DNA of 64,000 bases, taken from the NCBI RefSeq assembly GCF_021729845.1, contig NZ_CP063397.1, positions 944,001 to 1,008,000 of the forward strand, read 5' to 3'. The translations under genes were made by a program, and so were the position numbers. The notes beneath the pieces are model-generated. The model worked only from the letters and a program-made list of their open reading frames with translations. It ran no database searches and was not told where the DNA came from. Each line of letters opens with the position of its first letter. Position 1 is the stretch's first letter. Positions 29,899 to 40,271 of this stretch are shown here, piece after piece. The stretch comes from Rhizobium sp. SL42 (GTDB lineage Bacteria > Pseudomonadota > Alphaproteobacteria > Rhizobiales > Rhizobiaceae).

Positions 29899-30843
29899 TT
29901 GGACCAGCTATCGGCCATGCGCGTTTTTGTCCGGGTTGTCGAGACGGGCAATTTCACCCGCGCGGCAAGCAGCCTCAGCATGCCGAAGACATCGGTGACC
30001 AATCTCATTCAGGGGCTTGAGGGCCATTTGCGCACCCGCCTGCTGAACCGCACGACAAGACGGGTCATGGTGACCACGGAAGGCGCGCTTTATTACGAGC
30101 GCGCGACGCAGCTGTTGAGTGAACTGGAAGAGCTCGATGGCAGTTTCTCTAGCGCCCAGACCCAGCCATCCGGACGTCTTCGCGTTGAAATGGCTGGTGT
30201 TTTTGCCGACCTCGTCGTCATGCCGGCCATCTGCGATTTCTACATGCGTTACCCCGATATTCGCCTTGATATCGGCGTCGGCGACCGGCTCGTCGACTAC
30301 ATCGCCGAGAATGTCGATTGTGCGCTGAGGGCCGGGACGCCGACCGACCAGTCGCTGGTCGCGCGCAAGGTCGGCGAGCTTGAGATGCACACCTATGCCG
30401 CACCTTTCTACATCGAAAAATTCGGCATGCCGCAGCATCCGAGAGAGCTTGAATCCGAGCATTTCTGTGTCGGCTATCTCAGCGCCCAGTCGGGCCGTAT
30501 CATGCCGATGGAATTTGTCCGTGACGGCGAGGCGCTCGAAGTTGCACCCAATTACATTGTCTCGATCAATGACAGTCGCTCTTATGTGAATGCCGCAATT
30601 TCCGGCATGGGCGTGGTTCAGGTGCCGGAATTCATGGTCAAGACTTCGGTGGAAAAGGGAGAGCTCGTCCCTGTTCTGGCCGAATGGCATCGTGATCCGC
30701 TGCCGCTTTATGTCGTCTATCCGCAGACCCGGCATTTGAGCAACAAGGTACGCGTCTTCGTTGATTGGCTTGCCAAGGAGCTTCAGGCTGTCGGGCGCGA
30801 ACCGAAGCCTTCCCGGACCGCAACTTGCTCAGTCTCGGCCTGA
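29899..30843 (+). CDS. LysR-family transcriptional regulator
   Basis: 314 residues. The N-terminal winged helix-turn-helix (SAMRVFVRVVETGNFTRAAS through the TTRRVMVTTEG wing, about residues 5-65) is followed by a periplasmic-binding-protein-like effector domain. The start is TTG 29899 with AAGGAGG (29887-29893) six bases upstream, a very strong site. Its position, divergent from an RND efflux operon with a T-N11-A palindrome between them, resembles MexT control of MexEF. The effector is unknown. Confidence 0.92.
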   Translation: MDQLSAMRVFVRVVETGNFTRAASSLSMPKTSVTNLIQGLEGHLRTRLLNRTTRRVMVTTEGALYYERATQLLSELEELDGSFSSAQTQPSGRLRVEMAGVFADLVVMPAICDFYMRYPDIRLDIGVGDRLVDYIAENVDCALRAGTPTDQSLVARKVGELEMHTYAAPFYIEKFGMPQHPRELESEHFCVGYLSAQSGRIMPMEFVRDGEALEVAPNYIVSINDSRSYVNAAISGMGVVQVPEFMVKTSVEKGELVPVLAEWHRDPLPLYVVYPQTRHLSNKVRVFVDWLAKELQAVGREPKPSRTATCSVSA

Positions 30844-30871
30844 TAGCCGGTGCCGACGAAGCGAGCTTTGC

Positions 30872-31630
30872 TCACGAACTGCTTTCCAGCCGGTAGCGGC
30901 TGCCCGGATAAAGCAGGCGGACGGATGTGACGATCCGATCCGCCGACCACGTGCGCCGCCGGATCAGCAGGCAGGGCTCCGAGCGGGCAATCGACAGATG
31001 CTTGCATTCCCAAGGCTGCGGCAGCACGGCCTCGACGAACTGTTCCGTGTGCGAGATCGGCGCTATGCGGGTCAGGTAGGCATTGGGCGTCGTTCTCTGG
31101 AAATCCTGGCCGAGATAGTCAGGCGCGACGGCCGGATTGACGAAACGATCCTCAAGCTGGATCGGCACCTCATCCTCGTGATGCAGGATGACCGAATGAA
31201 AGGCCGATAGCCCGACCTCTATGTTCATCGCCTCGGCAAGCTCGTGGCCGCAGACTTCGGTTTGGGCAAGGATGACCTCTGCCGTATGGATCGCGCCGCG
31301 CTCGGTGATCTCGTCGGCAATGTTGCGAACGCCCATGAAAGGTGCGCTGCGCTTCTTGGTCGCGACGAAGGATCCGCGTCCCTGCACCCGGACGATCACG
31401 CCTTCGCTCGCCAGTTCGCGCAAGGCACGATTGGCCGTCATCCGGCTGACATTCAGGGTTTCGGCAATCTCGTTTTCCGAGGGGACGCGATGATGGGGTG
31501 GCCATTCACCGGTTTCGATCCGCTTCTTGATATCCGCCTTCAGGCGTTCGTAGAGCGGGATGTCGCGCGCGGTCCCAGGCTGGTCACCTGATTGGCTCGC
31601 AGCCTCGATCGTCCGGTCGCCTTCGGCCAT
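30872..31630 (-). CDS. hutC: Histidine utilisation repressor HutC
   Basis: 252 residues, GntR family, HutC subfamily. The N-terminal winged helix (YERLKADIKKRIETGEWPP; ENEIAETLNVSRMTANRALR) is followed by a UTRA effector domain (about 100-245) that binds urocanate in characterised HutC proteins and releases DNA. It is divergent from the hut operon, 136 bases from hutF. Its start at 31630 has GGGGGAG upstream. Confidence 0.95.
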   Translation of the reverse strand: MAEGDRTIEAASQSGDQPGTARDIPLYERLKADIKKRIETGEWPPHHRVPSENEIAETLNVSRMTANRALRELASEGVIVRVQGRGSFVATKKRSAPFMGVRNIADEITERGAIHTAEVILAQTEVCGHELAEAMNIEVGLSAFHSVILHHEDEVPIQLEDRFVNPAVAPDYLGQDFQRTTPNAYLTRIAPISHTEQFVEAVLPQPWECKHLSIARSEPCLLIRRRTWSADRIVTSVRLLYPGSRYRLESSS

Positions 31631-31766
31631 GCTCGGTTCTCCCCCGTCGTTCCGTCATGTGCATACAAAATACGCATCGGAAATAAAGCACAAAGTTTTT
31701 GCGGGCCACTTGCCGCATTCGAAAAACTCTGCCATCTTCCCTATACAACTTGCTAAGGGCACGCAA
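31631..31766. promoter_or_regulatory. hutC-hutF divergent promoter region
   Basis: The 136 bases between the two divergent genes contain GCATACAAAATACGC (31661-31675) and CTATACAACTTG (31741-31752). Both carry the ATACAA half-site that occurs in known HutC operators (TGTATA/TATACA type, from memory). These are the likely repressor sites; the base-level assignment is inference. Confidence 0.5.
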
Positions 31767-33137
31767 ATGACGGCGTCTCGTTCTCTCTTCTGTAAACAGA
31801 TATTGCTGCCGCAGGGCTGGGTATCCGACGTCGTGGTGAGCATTGGCGACGATGGAAGCGTTGTCGCGATCGAGGCGGCTTCCGACGCCGTTTCTGATCT
31901 GGAGAGCGTCAGCGGTCCTGTTGTCCCGGCCTTGCAAAACCTGCATTCCCACGCATTTCAGCGGGCTATGGCCGGTCTCGCTGAACTGGCCGGGTCTACT
32001 GACGACAGTTTCTGGACCTGGCGCGACGCGATGTATCGGCTCGTCGGGCGAATGTCGCCGGACGATATCGAAATCGTCGCAACCAAGTTGTATAGTGAAC
32101 TACTGAAAGGTGGCTTCGGCCGCATCGTGGAGTTTCACTATTTCCATCACGCGGCCGGGGGGCGTCGCTACGCAAACGTGGCCGAGACATCGCTGCGGAT
32201 CCTGCGTGCGGCGCAAGCATCCGGCATCGGTCTGACCCATCTGCCGGTCTTCTACGCGCATGCCGGTTTTGGCGGAACGGAGCCGGGCGAGGGGCAGCGC
32301 CCCTTCATACATGATGTCGACCAGTTTCTGAGCCTGCTCGATGCGCTGAAGCCTGAATGCGACGCCGTCGGCGCCACCCTCGGCTTTGCCATTCATTCGC
32401 TGCGGGCCGCTACGCCGGATGAAATGCGAGCGATCCTTTCGGCCGAAAAGACCGGTGGCCCGATCCACATTCATGTCGCCGAACAGGAACGGGAAGTTGA
32501 CGACTGCCTGGCCTGGAGTGGCCGTCGGCCGGTTGAGTTCCTGCTGGATGAAATGCCGGTGGACGAGCGCTGGTGCGCCATTCATGCCACGCACATGACA
32601 CCGGATGAAACGGCGCGGCTGGCGCGTTCCGGTGCGGTTGCCGGCCTGTGCCCGGCGACGGAAGCCAATCTTGGCGACGGAATTTTCCCGGCAACCGATT
32701 ATGTCGGCAATGGCGGTGCGTTTGGCATCGGTACAGACAGCCATGTTGCAACGACCGTCGCCGAAGAATTGCGCCTGCTCGAATACGGCCAACGATTGCG
32801 CGACCGCCGCCGCAACCGTCTGGCCAGCGGCCCTGGTGCGTCCGTAGGCCGAACCCTGTTCGATGCTGCCCTGAGCGGTGGCGCACAGGCAGCCGGAATG
32901 CGCAGCAGCGGCATTCGCGTCGGTGCCCGCGCCGATCTTGTGGTTCTCAACGGCGACAATCCGTTCATCGGCTCGGCATCGGGCGATCAGGCTCTGGATC
33001 GCTGGCTGTTTGCCACCGGCAATGACGCCGTGCGCGACGTGATGGTGGGCGGCCGGTGGGTGGTTCGCGACGGTCGACATCACAACGAGGAAGCGATTGA
33101 TCGCGATTTCCGCGAGGTGCTTCTGCGGCTCGCTTAG
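31767..33137 (+). CDS. hutF: Formimidoylglutamate deiminase
   Basis: 456 residues of the amidohydrolase superfamily. HutF deaminates N-formimino-L-glutamate to N-formyl-L-glutamate and ammonia, which HutG then hydrolyses; its presence with HutG defines the five-step histidine route. Metal ligands are visible: LQNLHSHAFQRAM near 58, GPIHIHVAEQ near 235, AIHATHMT near 272 and FGIGTDSH near 325. ATG 31767 follows AAGGG. First gene of the hut operon. Confidence 0.96.
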   Translation: MTASRSLFCKQILLPQGWVSDVVVSIGDDGSVVAIEAASDAVSDLESVSGPVVPALQNLHSHAFQRAMAGLAELAGSTDDSFWTWRDAMYRLVGRMSPDDIEIVATKLYSELLKGGFGRIVEFHYFHHAAGGRRYANVAETSLRILRAAQASGIGLTHLPVFYAHAGFGGTEPGEGQRPFIHDVDQFLSLLDALKPECDAVGATLGFAIHSLRAATPDEMRAILSAEKTGGPIHIHVAEQEREVDDCLAWSGRRPVEFLLDEMPVDERWCAIHATHMTPDETARLARSGAVAGLCPATEANLGDGIFPATDYVGNGGAFGIGTDSHVATTVAEELRLLEYGQRLRDRRRNRLASGPGASVGRTLFDAALSGGAQAAGMRSSGIRVGARADLVVLNGDNPFIGSASGDQALDRWLFATGNDAVRDVMVGGRWVVRDGRHHNEEAIDRDFREVLLRLA

Positions 33138-33184
33138 TCTTGGAGCCGAATTTCATTCATCAGCAAATTAAAAAGGGGAATTCC

Positions 33185-34222
33185 ATGCTGAAGACCAAAC
33201 TGAAATATACACTGCTTGCCACCGCCTTGATGCTTGGCGGTTCCGCCATGAGCGCCAATGCCGCATCCTATTGCGCCGACGGCAATACCGTCACCTTTGC
33301 CGGCATCGACTGGGAAAGCGGCGCCCTGATCACGGAAGTGATGAAGACGATCCTTTCCAAGGGCTATGACTGCAAGGTGGACTCGATCCCCGGCAATTCG
33401 GTGACCCTGGAGCAGGCGACCGCCAACAATGACGTGCAGATCTTTGCCGAGGAATGGATCGGCCGTTCCGACGTCTGGAACAATGCCGCAGCCGCCGGTC
33501 AGGTGACGTCTGTCGGCAAGACCTTTGTCGGTGCGTCGGAGGGCTGGTTCGTGCCCGAATATCTCGTCAAGGGCGACGAAGCTCGCGGCATCAAGGCCGC
33601 AGCGCCGGACCTGAAAAGCGTTTCGCAGCTTTCCGATCCAAAGTTCGTCGAGCTGTTCAAGGATCCGGAAGAGCCGTCCAAGGGCCGCTTCCTCAATTGC
33701 CCGTCTGGCTGGACCTGCGAAGGTGTGAACACCGCCAAGCTCGAGGCCTACAAGCTGACGGACACCTATGTGAATTTCCGTCCCGGCACGGGCACGGCGC
33801 TCGATGCGGCGATCAGCTCGGCTTATCTGCAGGGCGAGCCGGTGCTCTTCTACTACTGGAGCCCGACAGCCGTGATGGGCAAGTTCAAGCTGGTCCAGCT
33901 CGAAGAGCCGGCCTATGACGAGGCTTGCTGGAAGGAACTGACGAGTGCCACCGGCAAGCGCGAGGCAGGCTGCGCCTTCCCGGCCGTCGAAGTCGCCTAC
34001 GGCGTCAACAGCACCTTTGCCAAGGAAGCGCCGGAGATCATCGAAATTCTCGGCAAGGCCACCTTCCCGCTGGAAGAGGTCAATGCGAGCCTCGCCTATA
34101 TGGTCGATCAGAAGGCTGATGCGGCGGCTGCCGCAAACGAGTTCCTGAAGACCAAGGGCGATGTCTGGGGCGCATGGGTCTCCGCCGATGCCAAGGCCAA
34201 GATCGAGGCCTCGCTGAAATAA
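33185..34222 (+). CDS. hutX: Histidine ABC transporter substrate-binding protein HutX
   Basis: 345 residues with signal peptide ending AMSANAASY near 28. It belongs to the OpuAC-like (glycine betaine/proline) binding-protein family; in Sinorhizobium meliloti HutXWV takes up histidine, with some proline and betaine. The LNCPSGWTCEGVN segment near 178 with two cysteines and the aromatic-rich VLFYYWSPTAVM near 220 fit this group. ATG 33185 has AAAAAGGGG upstream. A strong hairpin after the stop separates it from hutW. Confidence 0.92.
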   Translation: MLKTKLKYTLLATALMLGGSAMSANAASYCADGNTVTFAGIDWESGALITEVMKTILSKGYDCKVDSIPGNSVTLEQATANNDVQIFAEEWIGRSDVWNNAAAAGQVTSVGKTFVGASEGWFVPEYLVKGDEARGIKAAAPDLKSVSQLSDPKFVELFKDPEEPSKGRFLNCPSGWTCEGVNTAKLEAYKLTDTYVNFRPGTGTALDAAISSAYLQGEPVLFYYWSPTAVMGKFKLVQLEEPAYDEACWKELTSATGKREAGCAFPAVEVAYGVNSTFAKEAPEIIEILGKATFPLEEVNASLAYMVDQKADAAAAANEFLKTKGDVWGAWVSADAKAKIEASLK

Positions 34223-34231
34223 GCCGCATCA

Positions 34232-34255
34232 GGCCGCGCGTTCCGGCGCGCGGCC
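34232..34255 (+). other. Intra-operon hairpin after hutX
   Basis: GGCCGCGCG / CGCGCGGCC with loop TTCCGG follows the hutX stop by 10 bases, with no T-run. Such hairpins after binding-protein genes usually protect the upstream message so that more binding protein than permease is made. Confidence 0.65.
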
Positions 34256-34326
34256 ACATTCATGCGTGTCTGTGCCGAGCGTTTCGGTGCGGCGAGGGCG
34301 GGTTTGCCATTTCAAGGACTTGAGCC

Positions 34327-35184
34327 ATGTTTCCCGAAAGCTTGCATATCTCCATCCGCGGACCGATCAATGACGCGGTTCAGGCGCTGGTGGTCAATTA
34401 CGGCTTTGTCTTCAAGGCCATTTCGCAGACCATTCTGCAGGCCATTCTGTTCATCGAATGGATCGTGCGCGGTCTGCCATGGTGGCTGATGATTATCGCC
34501 TTCATGGCACTGACATGGCAGGCGACGCGCAAGCCCCTGCTGGTCGCTACCGTCGCGGTCCTGCTCTTTGCCATTGGTGCGCTCGGCCTCTGGGACCTCG
34601 CCATGCAGACGCTGGCGCTGATGCTGATGGCGACGCTGATTTCGGTGGCGATCGGTGTGCCGGTCGGCATCTGGCTGGCCAAGAGCCGCCTGATGCGCAG
34701 CATCGCGCTGCCAGTTCTCGATGTCATGCAGACAATGCCAAGCTTCGTCTATCTTATTCCGGCGATCATGCTCTTTGGCCTCGGCAAGGTGCCGGCGGTT
34801 CTGGCCACCATCGTCTATGCCGTCCCGCCGCTGATCCGCCTGACCGATCTCGGCATCCGCCAGGTCGATGGTGAAGTCGTCGAGGCCGCCACCGCCTTTG
34901 GCGGTAGCCCGCGTCAGATCCTCTTCGGTGTCGAGCTTCCGTTGGCCACGCCAACGATCATGGCCGGCCTCAACCAGACGATCATGATGGCGCTTTCCAT
35001 GGTCGTGGTCGCCTCGATGATTGGCGCCCGCGGTCTCGGCGAACAGGTCTTGAACGGTATCCAGACGCTCGACGTCGGCAAGGGGCTTGAGGCCGGTCTC
35101 GGCATCGTCATCCTTGCCATCGTGCTCGATCGTATCACCCAGGGCTTCGGCCGCTCGAGCCAGGAGGATGGCCAGAATGGCTGA
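34327..35184 (+). CDS. hutW: Histidine ABC transporter permease HutW
   Basis: 285 residues with about six membrane segments and the ABC permease EAA-like loop EVVEAATAFGGSPRQILFGVELP near 182. It belongs to the ProW/OpuAB group and pairs with HutX and HutV. ATG 34327 follows AAGGACTTGAGCC. The hutV start lies eight bases inside its end. Confidence 0.94.
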   Translation: MFPESLHISIRGPINDAVQALVVNYGFVFKAISQTILQAILFIEWIVRGLPWWLMIIAFMALTWQATRKPLLVATVAVLLFAIGALGLWDLAMQTLALMLMATLISVAIGVPVGIWLAKSRLMRSIALPVLDVMQTMPSFVYLIPAIMLFGLGKVPAVLATIVYAVPPLIRLTDLGIRQVDGEVVEAATAFGGSPRQILFGVELPLATPTIMAGLNQTIMMALSMVVVASMIGARGLGEQVLNGIQTLDVGKGLEAGLGIVILAIVLDRITQGFGRSSQEDGQNG

Positions 35185-36007
35185 GATTGAAATCCGCAAC
35201 GTCTTCAAGATTTTCGGCCGCAATTCGCAGGAAGCGCTCGTCATGGCGCGCGGCGGAGCCGAGAAGAGCCAGATTCTCGAACGCACCGGATGCAGCGTTG
35301 GCCTGAATGACATCAGCCTGAAAATCGGGGCGTCGCGCATCTTCGTCATCATGGGCCTGTCCGGATCGGGCAAGTCGACGCTGGTGCGCCATATCAATCG
35401 GCTGATCGAGCCGACCAGCGGCGAGATCCTCGTCGATGGCGGCAACGTGCTCGAACTCAATGCAAAGGACCTGCGCGAATTCCGCACCCGGCGCGTCAGC
35501 ATGGTGTTCCAGGGTTTCGGTCTTATGCCGCATCGGACGGTGATGCAGAACGTGGTCTACGGCCAGCGGGTGCGCGGGCTGAGCAAGGCTGAGGCCTATC
35601 CGATCGGGATGAAATGGATCGAGACCGTCGGCCTGCTCGGTTACGAGAACAAGTACCCGCATCAGCTCTCGGGCGGCATGAAGCAGCGCGTCGGCCTTGC
35701 CCGTGCGCTGGCGGCCGACACCGATGTGATCCTGATGGACGAGGCCTTTTCGGCGCTCGATCCGCTGATCCGCAGCGACATGCAGGACCAGTTGCTGCAG
35801 CTGGAAAAGAACCTGTCGAAGACCATCGTCTTCATCACCCACGATCTCGATGAGGCGCTGCGTATCGGGGCCGAAATCGCGATCCTCAAGGACGGCCGCC
35901 TGGTCCAGGTCGGCACGCCAAGCCAGATCCTCAATACGCCGGCCGATGATTATGTCGCCCGCTTTGTCCAGCGTCGGGCCGGTGCGGAGGTCGCGCATCA
36001 TGGCTGA
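35177..36007 (+). CDS. hutV: Histidine ABC transporter ATP-binding protein HutV
   Basis: 276 residues of the ProV/OpuAA type. Walker A GLSGSGKST (about 56-64), signature LSGGMKQRVGLARAL near 160 and Walker B VILMDEAFSALD near 182 are intact. It has the quaternary-amine-type N-terminal extension but no C-terminal CBS pair. ATG 35177 has AGGAGG (35162-35167) nine bases upstream; ATG 35168 is too close to it. It overlaps hutW and hutH2 by a few bases each. Confidence 0.95.
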   Translation: MAEIEIRNVFKIFGRNSQEALVMARGGAEKSQILERTGCSVGLNDISLKIGASRIFVIMGLSGSGKSTLVRHINRLIEPTSGEILVDGGNVLELNAKDLREFRTRRVSMVFQGFGLMPHRTVMQNVVYGQRVRGLSKAEAYPIGMKWIETVGLLGYENKYPHQLSGGMKQRVGLARALAADTDVILMDEAFSALDPLIRSDMQDQLLQLEKNLSKTIVFITHDLDEALRIGAEIAILKDGRLVQVGTPSQILNTPADDYVARFVQRRAGAEVAHHG

Positions 36008-37508
36008 AGGAATTGTTCTTGATGGACCGCTTAGCTGGAAAGAGATTGCCGCGGTTGCCGAAGGCGCTGAGCTTGCGCTTTCCGATGCCGCATGGGCGCG
36101 GATCGCAAACGCGCGGGCCATCGTTGACGCACTGGTCGAGCGGGAGATCCGCGGCTATGGCATCAATACCGGCGTCGGCGCGCTCTGCGATGTGATCATC
36201 AGCCGTGCGGATCAGCAGGCCCTGTCGCGCAATATCATCCTCAGCCATGCCTGCGGCGTTGGCGAGCCGCTTGGCAAAGTGGAGACGCGCGCCGTGATGG
36301 CAGCGCAGATCGCCAATTTCGCCCACGGATATTCCGGCGTCAGCAGGCCGGTGCTCGAGACGCTTCTGGCGCTGCTCAACGGCGATATGCTGCCGGTGAT
36401 CCCATCCAAGGGCTCGGTTGGTTATCTGACCCATGCTGCCGCGATTGGTCTGGTGCTGATCGGGGAAGGCGAATGCCGCCATGGTGATGAGTTGATCGCC
36501 GGCCGCGAGGCTCTCGACCGTTTGGGGCGGATGCCGCTCGTTCTGCAGGCCAAGGAAGGCCTCAGCCTTGTCAACGGCACGCCCTGCGCCACCGGTCTTG
36601 GCGCCCTTGCCGTGTCGCGTCTCTCCCATCTCGCTGACTGGGCTGATGCGGCCGCTGCGATGACCTATGAAAACCTCGGTGCGCAGGCAGACCCGTTCGC
36701 CGAAATGCCGCTTGCCCTTCGCCAGTCGCCCGGCCTGCAGCAGGTCGGCCGTACTCTGCGCCACTGGCTCGGCGGAAGCGCGCTTCTGGCGCAATCGGCC
36801 GGCAGCCGAACGCAGGATCCGTTGAGCCTGCGCGCCGTGCCGCAGATCCATGGCGCCGTGCGTGATGCTCTCGTGCATGTCGCGGAAACCGTCGATCGCG
36901 AACTCGCCAGCGTCACCGACAATCCGGTGGTGGCCGGGATACCGGAGACACCGGAAGTGCATTCACAGGCGCATGCCGTGGGGGCGGCCCTTGGTCTCGC
37001 CATGGACAGCCTCGCAACCGCTGCCGCAGAGCTCGCAGCCATTTCTGAGCGGCGGATCGACCGGCTGGTCAATCCGCTGGTCAGCGGCCTGCCGGCATTT
37101 CTCGCAGCCGGCAGCGGCGTCGCCTCCGGCTTCATGATCATCCAGTATACCGCGGCCGCGCTGGTTGCGGAGAACCGGCGCCTTGCCGCGCCCGCCAGCC
37201 TCGATGGCGGCATCACCTCGGCGCTGCAGGAGGATATCCTGACCCATGCGACGCCGGCGGCCGACAAGGCGCTGGCGATCCTTGAAAACCTGCAGACGAT
37301 CCTCGCCATCGAAGTCATGGCGGCCGGCCAAGCCTACGACCTGCAGTCAGGTTCGGCAGACAAGGCCAAGCGGACTGCGGCACTTTATCAGCGCGTTCGC
37401 CAGAATGTGCCGTTCTACCGCGATCACCGGCCGCTCAATGCTGAGGTCGCCAAGGTTCGTGCGATGATCGGGATCCTGTCGGCACCGCTGGACGGAGACG
37501 CACGATGA
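36000..37508 (+). CDS. hutH2: HutH2: histidine-ammonia-lyase paralogue without the MIO triad
   Basis: 502 residues, same fold and numbering as HutH (38722) but with key changes. The Ala-Ser-Gly that cyclises to the MIO electrophile (142-144 in HutH) is Tyr-Leu-Thr here ([13 protein letters not shown]), and the active-site Tyr280 is Leu (QDPLSLR). Tyr53 (GYGINTG), His83 (LSHACG), the NGT loop, the Arg after QDP and the later QED glutamate are kept. A normal lyase reaction is therefore not expected. It may bind a hut metabolite or pair with HutH. ATG 36000 has GGAGG nine bases upstream; it overlaps hutV and hutI. Confidence 0.9.
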   Translation: MAEGIVLDGPLSWKEIAAVAEGAELALSDAAWARIANARAIVDALVEREIRGYGINTGVGALCDVIISRADQQALSRNIILSHACGVGEPLGKVETRAVMAAQIANFAHGYSGVSRPVLETLLALLNGDMLPVIPSKGSVGYLTHAAAIGLVLIGEGECRHGDELIAGREALDRLGRMPLVLQAKEGLSLVNGTPCATGLGALAVSRLSHLADWADAAAAMTYENLGAQADPFAEMPLALRQSPGLQQVGRTLRHWLGGSALLAQSAGSRTQDPLSLRAVPQIHGAVRDALVHVAETVDRELASVTDNPVVAGIPETPEVHSQAHAVGAALGLAMDSLATAAAELAAISERRIDRLVNPLVSGLPAFLAAGSGVASGFMIIQYTAAALVAENRRLAAPASLDGGITSALQEDILTHATPAADKALAILENLQTILAIEVMAAGQAYDLQSGSADKAKRTAALYQRVRQNVPFYRDHRPLNAEVAKVRAMIGILSAPLDGDAR

Positions 37509-38725
37509 AAACGCTGCTGCGCAATGCAAGACTGACAACACTGGCGCCTAAGCTTCCGGGCCTCGGCATCATTGAGGATGGTGCCATCCTGATAGAAGAC
37601 GGCCGCATCGCCTATGCCGGTCACGCTGCCGATGCGCCGGCAGGCGCTGGGATCTCTGTGGTTGATTGTGAAGGCAGGTGGATCACGCCCGGCCTAATTG
37701 ATTGCCATACCCATCTCGTCCATGCCGGCAATCGTGCGCGGGAATTCGAGATGCGGCTTGCCGGCGCTTCCTATGAAGAGATCGCCCGTGCGGGCGGCGG
37801 CATCGTCTCGTCGGTGCGCCAAGTGCGCGACGCCAGCGAGGCGGATCTGGTTGCCGAGACACTGCCGCGCCTCGATGCGCTGATCGCCGAAGGGGTGACA
37901 ACCGTCGAGGTGAAATCCGGCTATGGCCTGACGGTCGAGGATGAATTGAAAATGCTGCGCGCGGCGCGGTCTGTGGGCAACCAACGTCCGGTGAACCTGA
38001 CGACCACCTATCTCGGCGCCCATGCAACACCGGCCGACTACAAGGGCCGCAATGGCGACTTCATTCGGGATGTCGTGCTGTCGGGACTTGCCGCAGCCCA
38101 TGCAGAAGGGCTTGTCGATTCCGTCGACGGCTTCTGCGAAGGCATTGCCTTCTCGCCGGATGACATGCGCGTGGTGTTTGATGCGGCCAAGGCGCTGGGG
38201 CTGCCCGTCAAGCTGCATGCCGATCAGTTGTCCAATCTGCACGGCGCGGCGCTGGCAGCAGCTTATGGCGCGCTGTCGGCGGATCATCTCGAATACACCG
38301 ATGATGACGGGGCCGCGGCCATGACGGCGGCCGGCACCGTCGCCGTTCTCCTGCCGGGCGCCTATTATTTCATTCGCGAAACGAAGAAGCCGCCGGTCGA
38401 TCTGTTCCGCAAACATGCGACGAAGATGGCGCTTGCTACCGATTGCAACCCCGGCACCTCGCCGCTGACCTCGCTTCTGCTGACCATGAACATGGGTGCG
38501 ACGCTGTTTCATCTGACGGTGGAGGAATGCCTGGCGGGTGTGACCCGCGAGGCCGCCCGCGCGCTGGGACGGCTGGACACGATCGGCACGATCGAGGCCG
38601 GCAAGCAGGCCGATCTCGCCATCTGGAACATCGAGAGCCCGGCCGAGCTGGTCTATCGCATCGGCTTCAATCCGCTGCATCAGCGGATCTGGAACGGGGA
38701 CATTACGGGAGGAAACCACGCATGA
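37505..38725 (+). CDS. hutI: Imidazolonepropionase
   Basis: 406 residues of the amidohydrolase superfamily. It hydrolyses 4-imidazolone-5-propionate to N-formimino-L-glutamate using a bound metal. Ligand segments are visible: [15 protein letters not shown] near 65, VKLHADQLS near 238 and [11 protein letters not shown] near 315. Its ATG overlaps the hutH2 stop and its stop overlaps the hutH start (both ATGA). Confidence 0.97.
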   Translation: MKTLLRNARLTTLAPKLPGLGIIEDGAILIEDGRIAYAGHAADAPAGAGISVVDCEGRWITPGLIDCHTHLVHAGNRAREFEMRLAGASYEEIARAGGGIVSSVRQVRDASEADLVAETLPRLDALIAEGVTTVEVKSGYGLTVEDELKMLRAARSVGNQRPVNLTTTYLGAHATPADYKGRNGDFIRDVVLSGLAAAHAEGLVDSVDGFCEGIAFSPDDMRVVFDAAKALGLPVKLHADQLSNLHGAALAAAYGALSADHLEYTDDDGAAAMTAAGTVAVLLPGAYYFIRETKKPPVDLFRKHATKMALATDCNPGTSPLTSLLLTMNMGATLFHLTVEECLAGVTREAARALGRLDTIGTIEAGKQADLAIWNIESPAELVYRIGFNPLHQRIWNGDITGGNHA

Positions 38726-40257
38726 CCATTACACTGCATCCCGGCCGCGTTTCGCTCGCAGAACTGGCTGAGATCTACTGGAACGGCGAGACCGTCGTGC
38801 TCGACCGCAGCTTTGACGCGGGCATCGAACGCGCCGCCGCTCGCATCGCTGCGATCGCCGCCGGCAACGAGGCCGTCTACGGCATCAATACCGGTTTCGG
38901 CAAACTCGCCTCGATCCGGATCGATGCGGCCGACACGGCAACGCTGCAGCGCAATCTGATCCTGTCGCATTGCTGTGGCGTCGGCCAGCCGATGCCTGAA
39001 AACATCGTCCGCCTGATCATGGCGCTGAAGCTCGTCTCGCTCGGCCGTGGCGCTTCCGGCGTGCGGCTCGAGCTGGTGCGCCTGATCGAGGCCATGCTGG
39101 ACAAGGGCGTCACGCCGCTGATTCCGGAAAAGGGTTCTGTCGGGGCCTCGGGCGATCTGGCGCCGCTTGCGCATATGGCCGCCGTGATGATGGGCGAGGC
39201 GGAAGCCTTTTATCAGGGCGAGCGCGTGCAGGGTGGAGTGGCGCTGGAGCGTGCGGGTCTCATCCCCGTCGTGTTGGCTGCCAAGGAGGGATTGGCGCTG
39301 ATCAACGGCACGCAGGCCTCCACAGCGCTGGCGCTTGCCGGTCTGTTCCGCGCCCATCGTGCGGCCCAGGCAGCGCTGATCACCGGTGCGCTCTCGACCG
39401 ACGCGGCCATGGGCTCCTCCGCGCCCTTCACCGCCGACATCCACACGCTGCGTGGCCATAAGGGCCAGATCGACACGGCGGCCTCGCTGCGCGGCCTGCT
39501 GGCCGGGTCTGTCATCCGTGAAAGCCATCTGCAGGGCGACGAACGCGTGCAGGATCCGTATTGCATTCGCTGCCAGCCGCAGGTCGACGGAGCCTGCCTC
39601 GATTTGCTACGCATGGCCGGCCGCACGCTTGAGATCGAAGCCAATGCGGTCACCGACAATCCGCTTGTGCTCTCCGACGACAGCGTCGTGTCCGGCGGCA
39701 ATTTCCACGCCGAGCCCGTGGCTTTTGCCGCCGACCAGATCGCCATTGCCGTTTGCGAGATCGGCGCCATTGCGCAGCGTCGCATTGCGCTTCTGGTTGA
39801 TCCGGCACTGTCCTATGGCCTGCCGGCATTCCTGGCTCGCAAGCCGGGGCTGAATTCCGGCCTGATGATCGCCGAAGTTACGTCTGCCGCGTTGATGAGC
39901 GAAAACAAGCAGATGGCGCATCCAGCCTCGGTGGATTCCACCCCGACATCGGCCAATCAGGAGGACCATGTCTCCATGGCCTGCCATGGCGCCCGCCGCC
40001 TGCTGCAGATGACGGAAAACCTGTTTTCGATCATCGGCATCGAGGCGCTGACGGCAGCACAAGGCGTGGATTTCCGTGCGCCCTTGGCCACCAGCCCCGA
40101 ATTGCAGTCGGCGATCGCCACCTTGCGCACCGTCGTCGCCACGCTGGACGAGGATCGCTTCATGGCGCCGGATCTGGCTGCGGCCAGTGCTCTGGTGGCG
40201 GATGGCTCGCTGGTGGCGAGCGTGTCTGATGGCTTGTTGCCGGGGCTGGAGGGTTGA
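38722..40257 (+). CDS. hutH: Histidine ammonia-lyase
   Basis: 511 residues. It converts L-histidine to trans-urocanate and ammonia. The MIO triad Ala142-Ser143-Gly144 is in [14 protein letters not shown]; Tyr53, His83, Asn195, Tyr280, Arg283 and the NQED glutamate are all at the canonical positions. ATG 38722 has GGAGG upstream and overlaps the hutI stop. It is the active lyase of the locus, in contrast to HutH2. Confidence 0.98.
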   Translation: MTITLHPGRVSLAELAEIYWNGETVVLDRSFDAGIERAAARIAAIAAGNEAVYGINTGFGKLASIRIDAADTATLQRNLILSHCCGVGQPMPENIVRLIMALKLVSLGRGASGVRLELVRLIEAMLDKGVTPLIPEKGSVGASGDLAPLAHMAAVMMGEAEAFYQGERVQGGVALERAGLIPVVLAAKEGLALINGTQASTALALAGLFRAHRAAQAALITGALSTDAAMGSSAPFTADIHTLRGHKGQIDTAASLRGLLAGSVIRESHLQGDERVQDPYCIRCQPQVDGACLDLLRMAGRTLEIEANAVTDNPLVLSDDSVVSGGNFHAEPVAFAADQIAIAVCEIGAIAQRRIALLVDPALSYGLPAFLARKPGLNSGLMIAEVTSAALMSENKQMAHPASVDSTPTSANQEDHVSMACHGARRLLQMTENLFSIIGIEALTAAQGVDFRAPLATSPELQSAIATLRTVVATLDEDRFMAPDLAAASALVADGSLVASVSDGLLPGLEG

Positions 40258-40271
40258 GCATGGGTGTGTTT

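Noticed and set aside
36000..37508. HutH2 as a decaying pseudogene of hutH
   Set aside because: The frame is intact over 502 codons, has a strong Shine-Dalgarno, overlaps both neighbours, and keeps many pocket residues; the changes are selective and not random decay.
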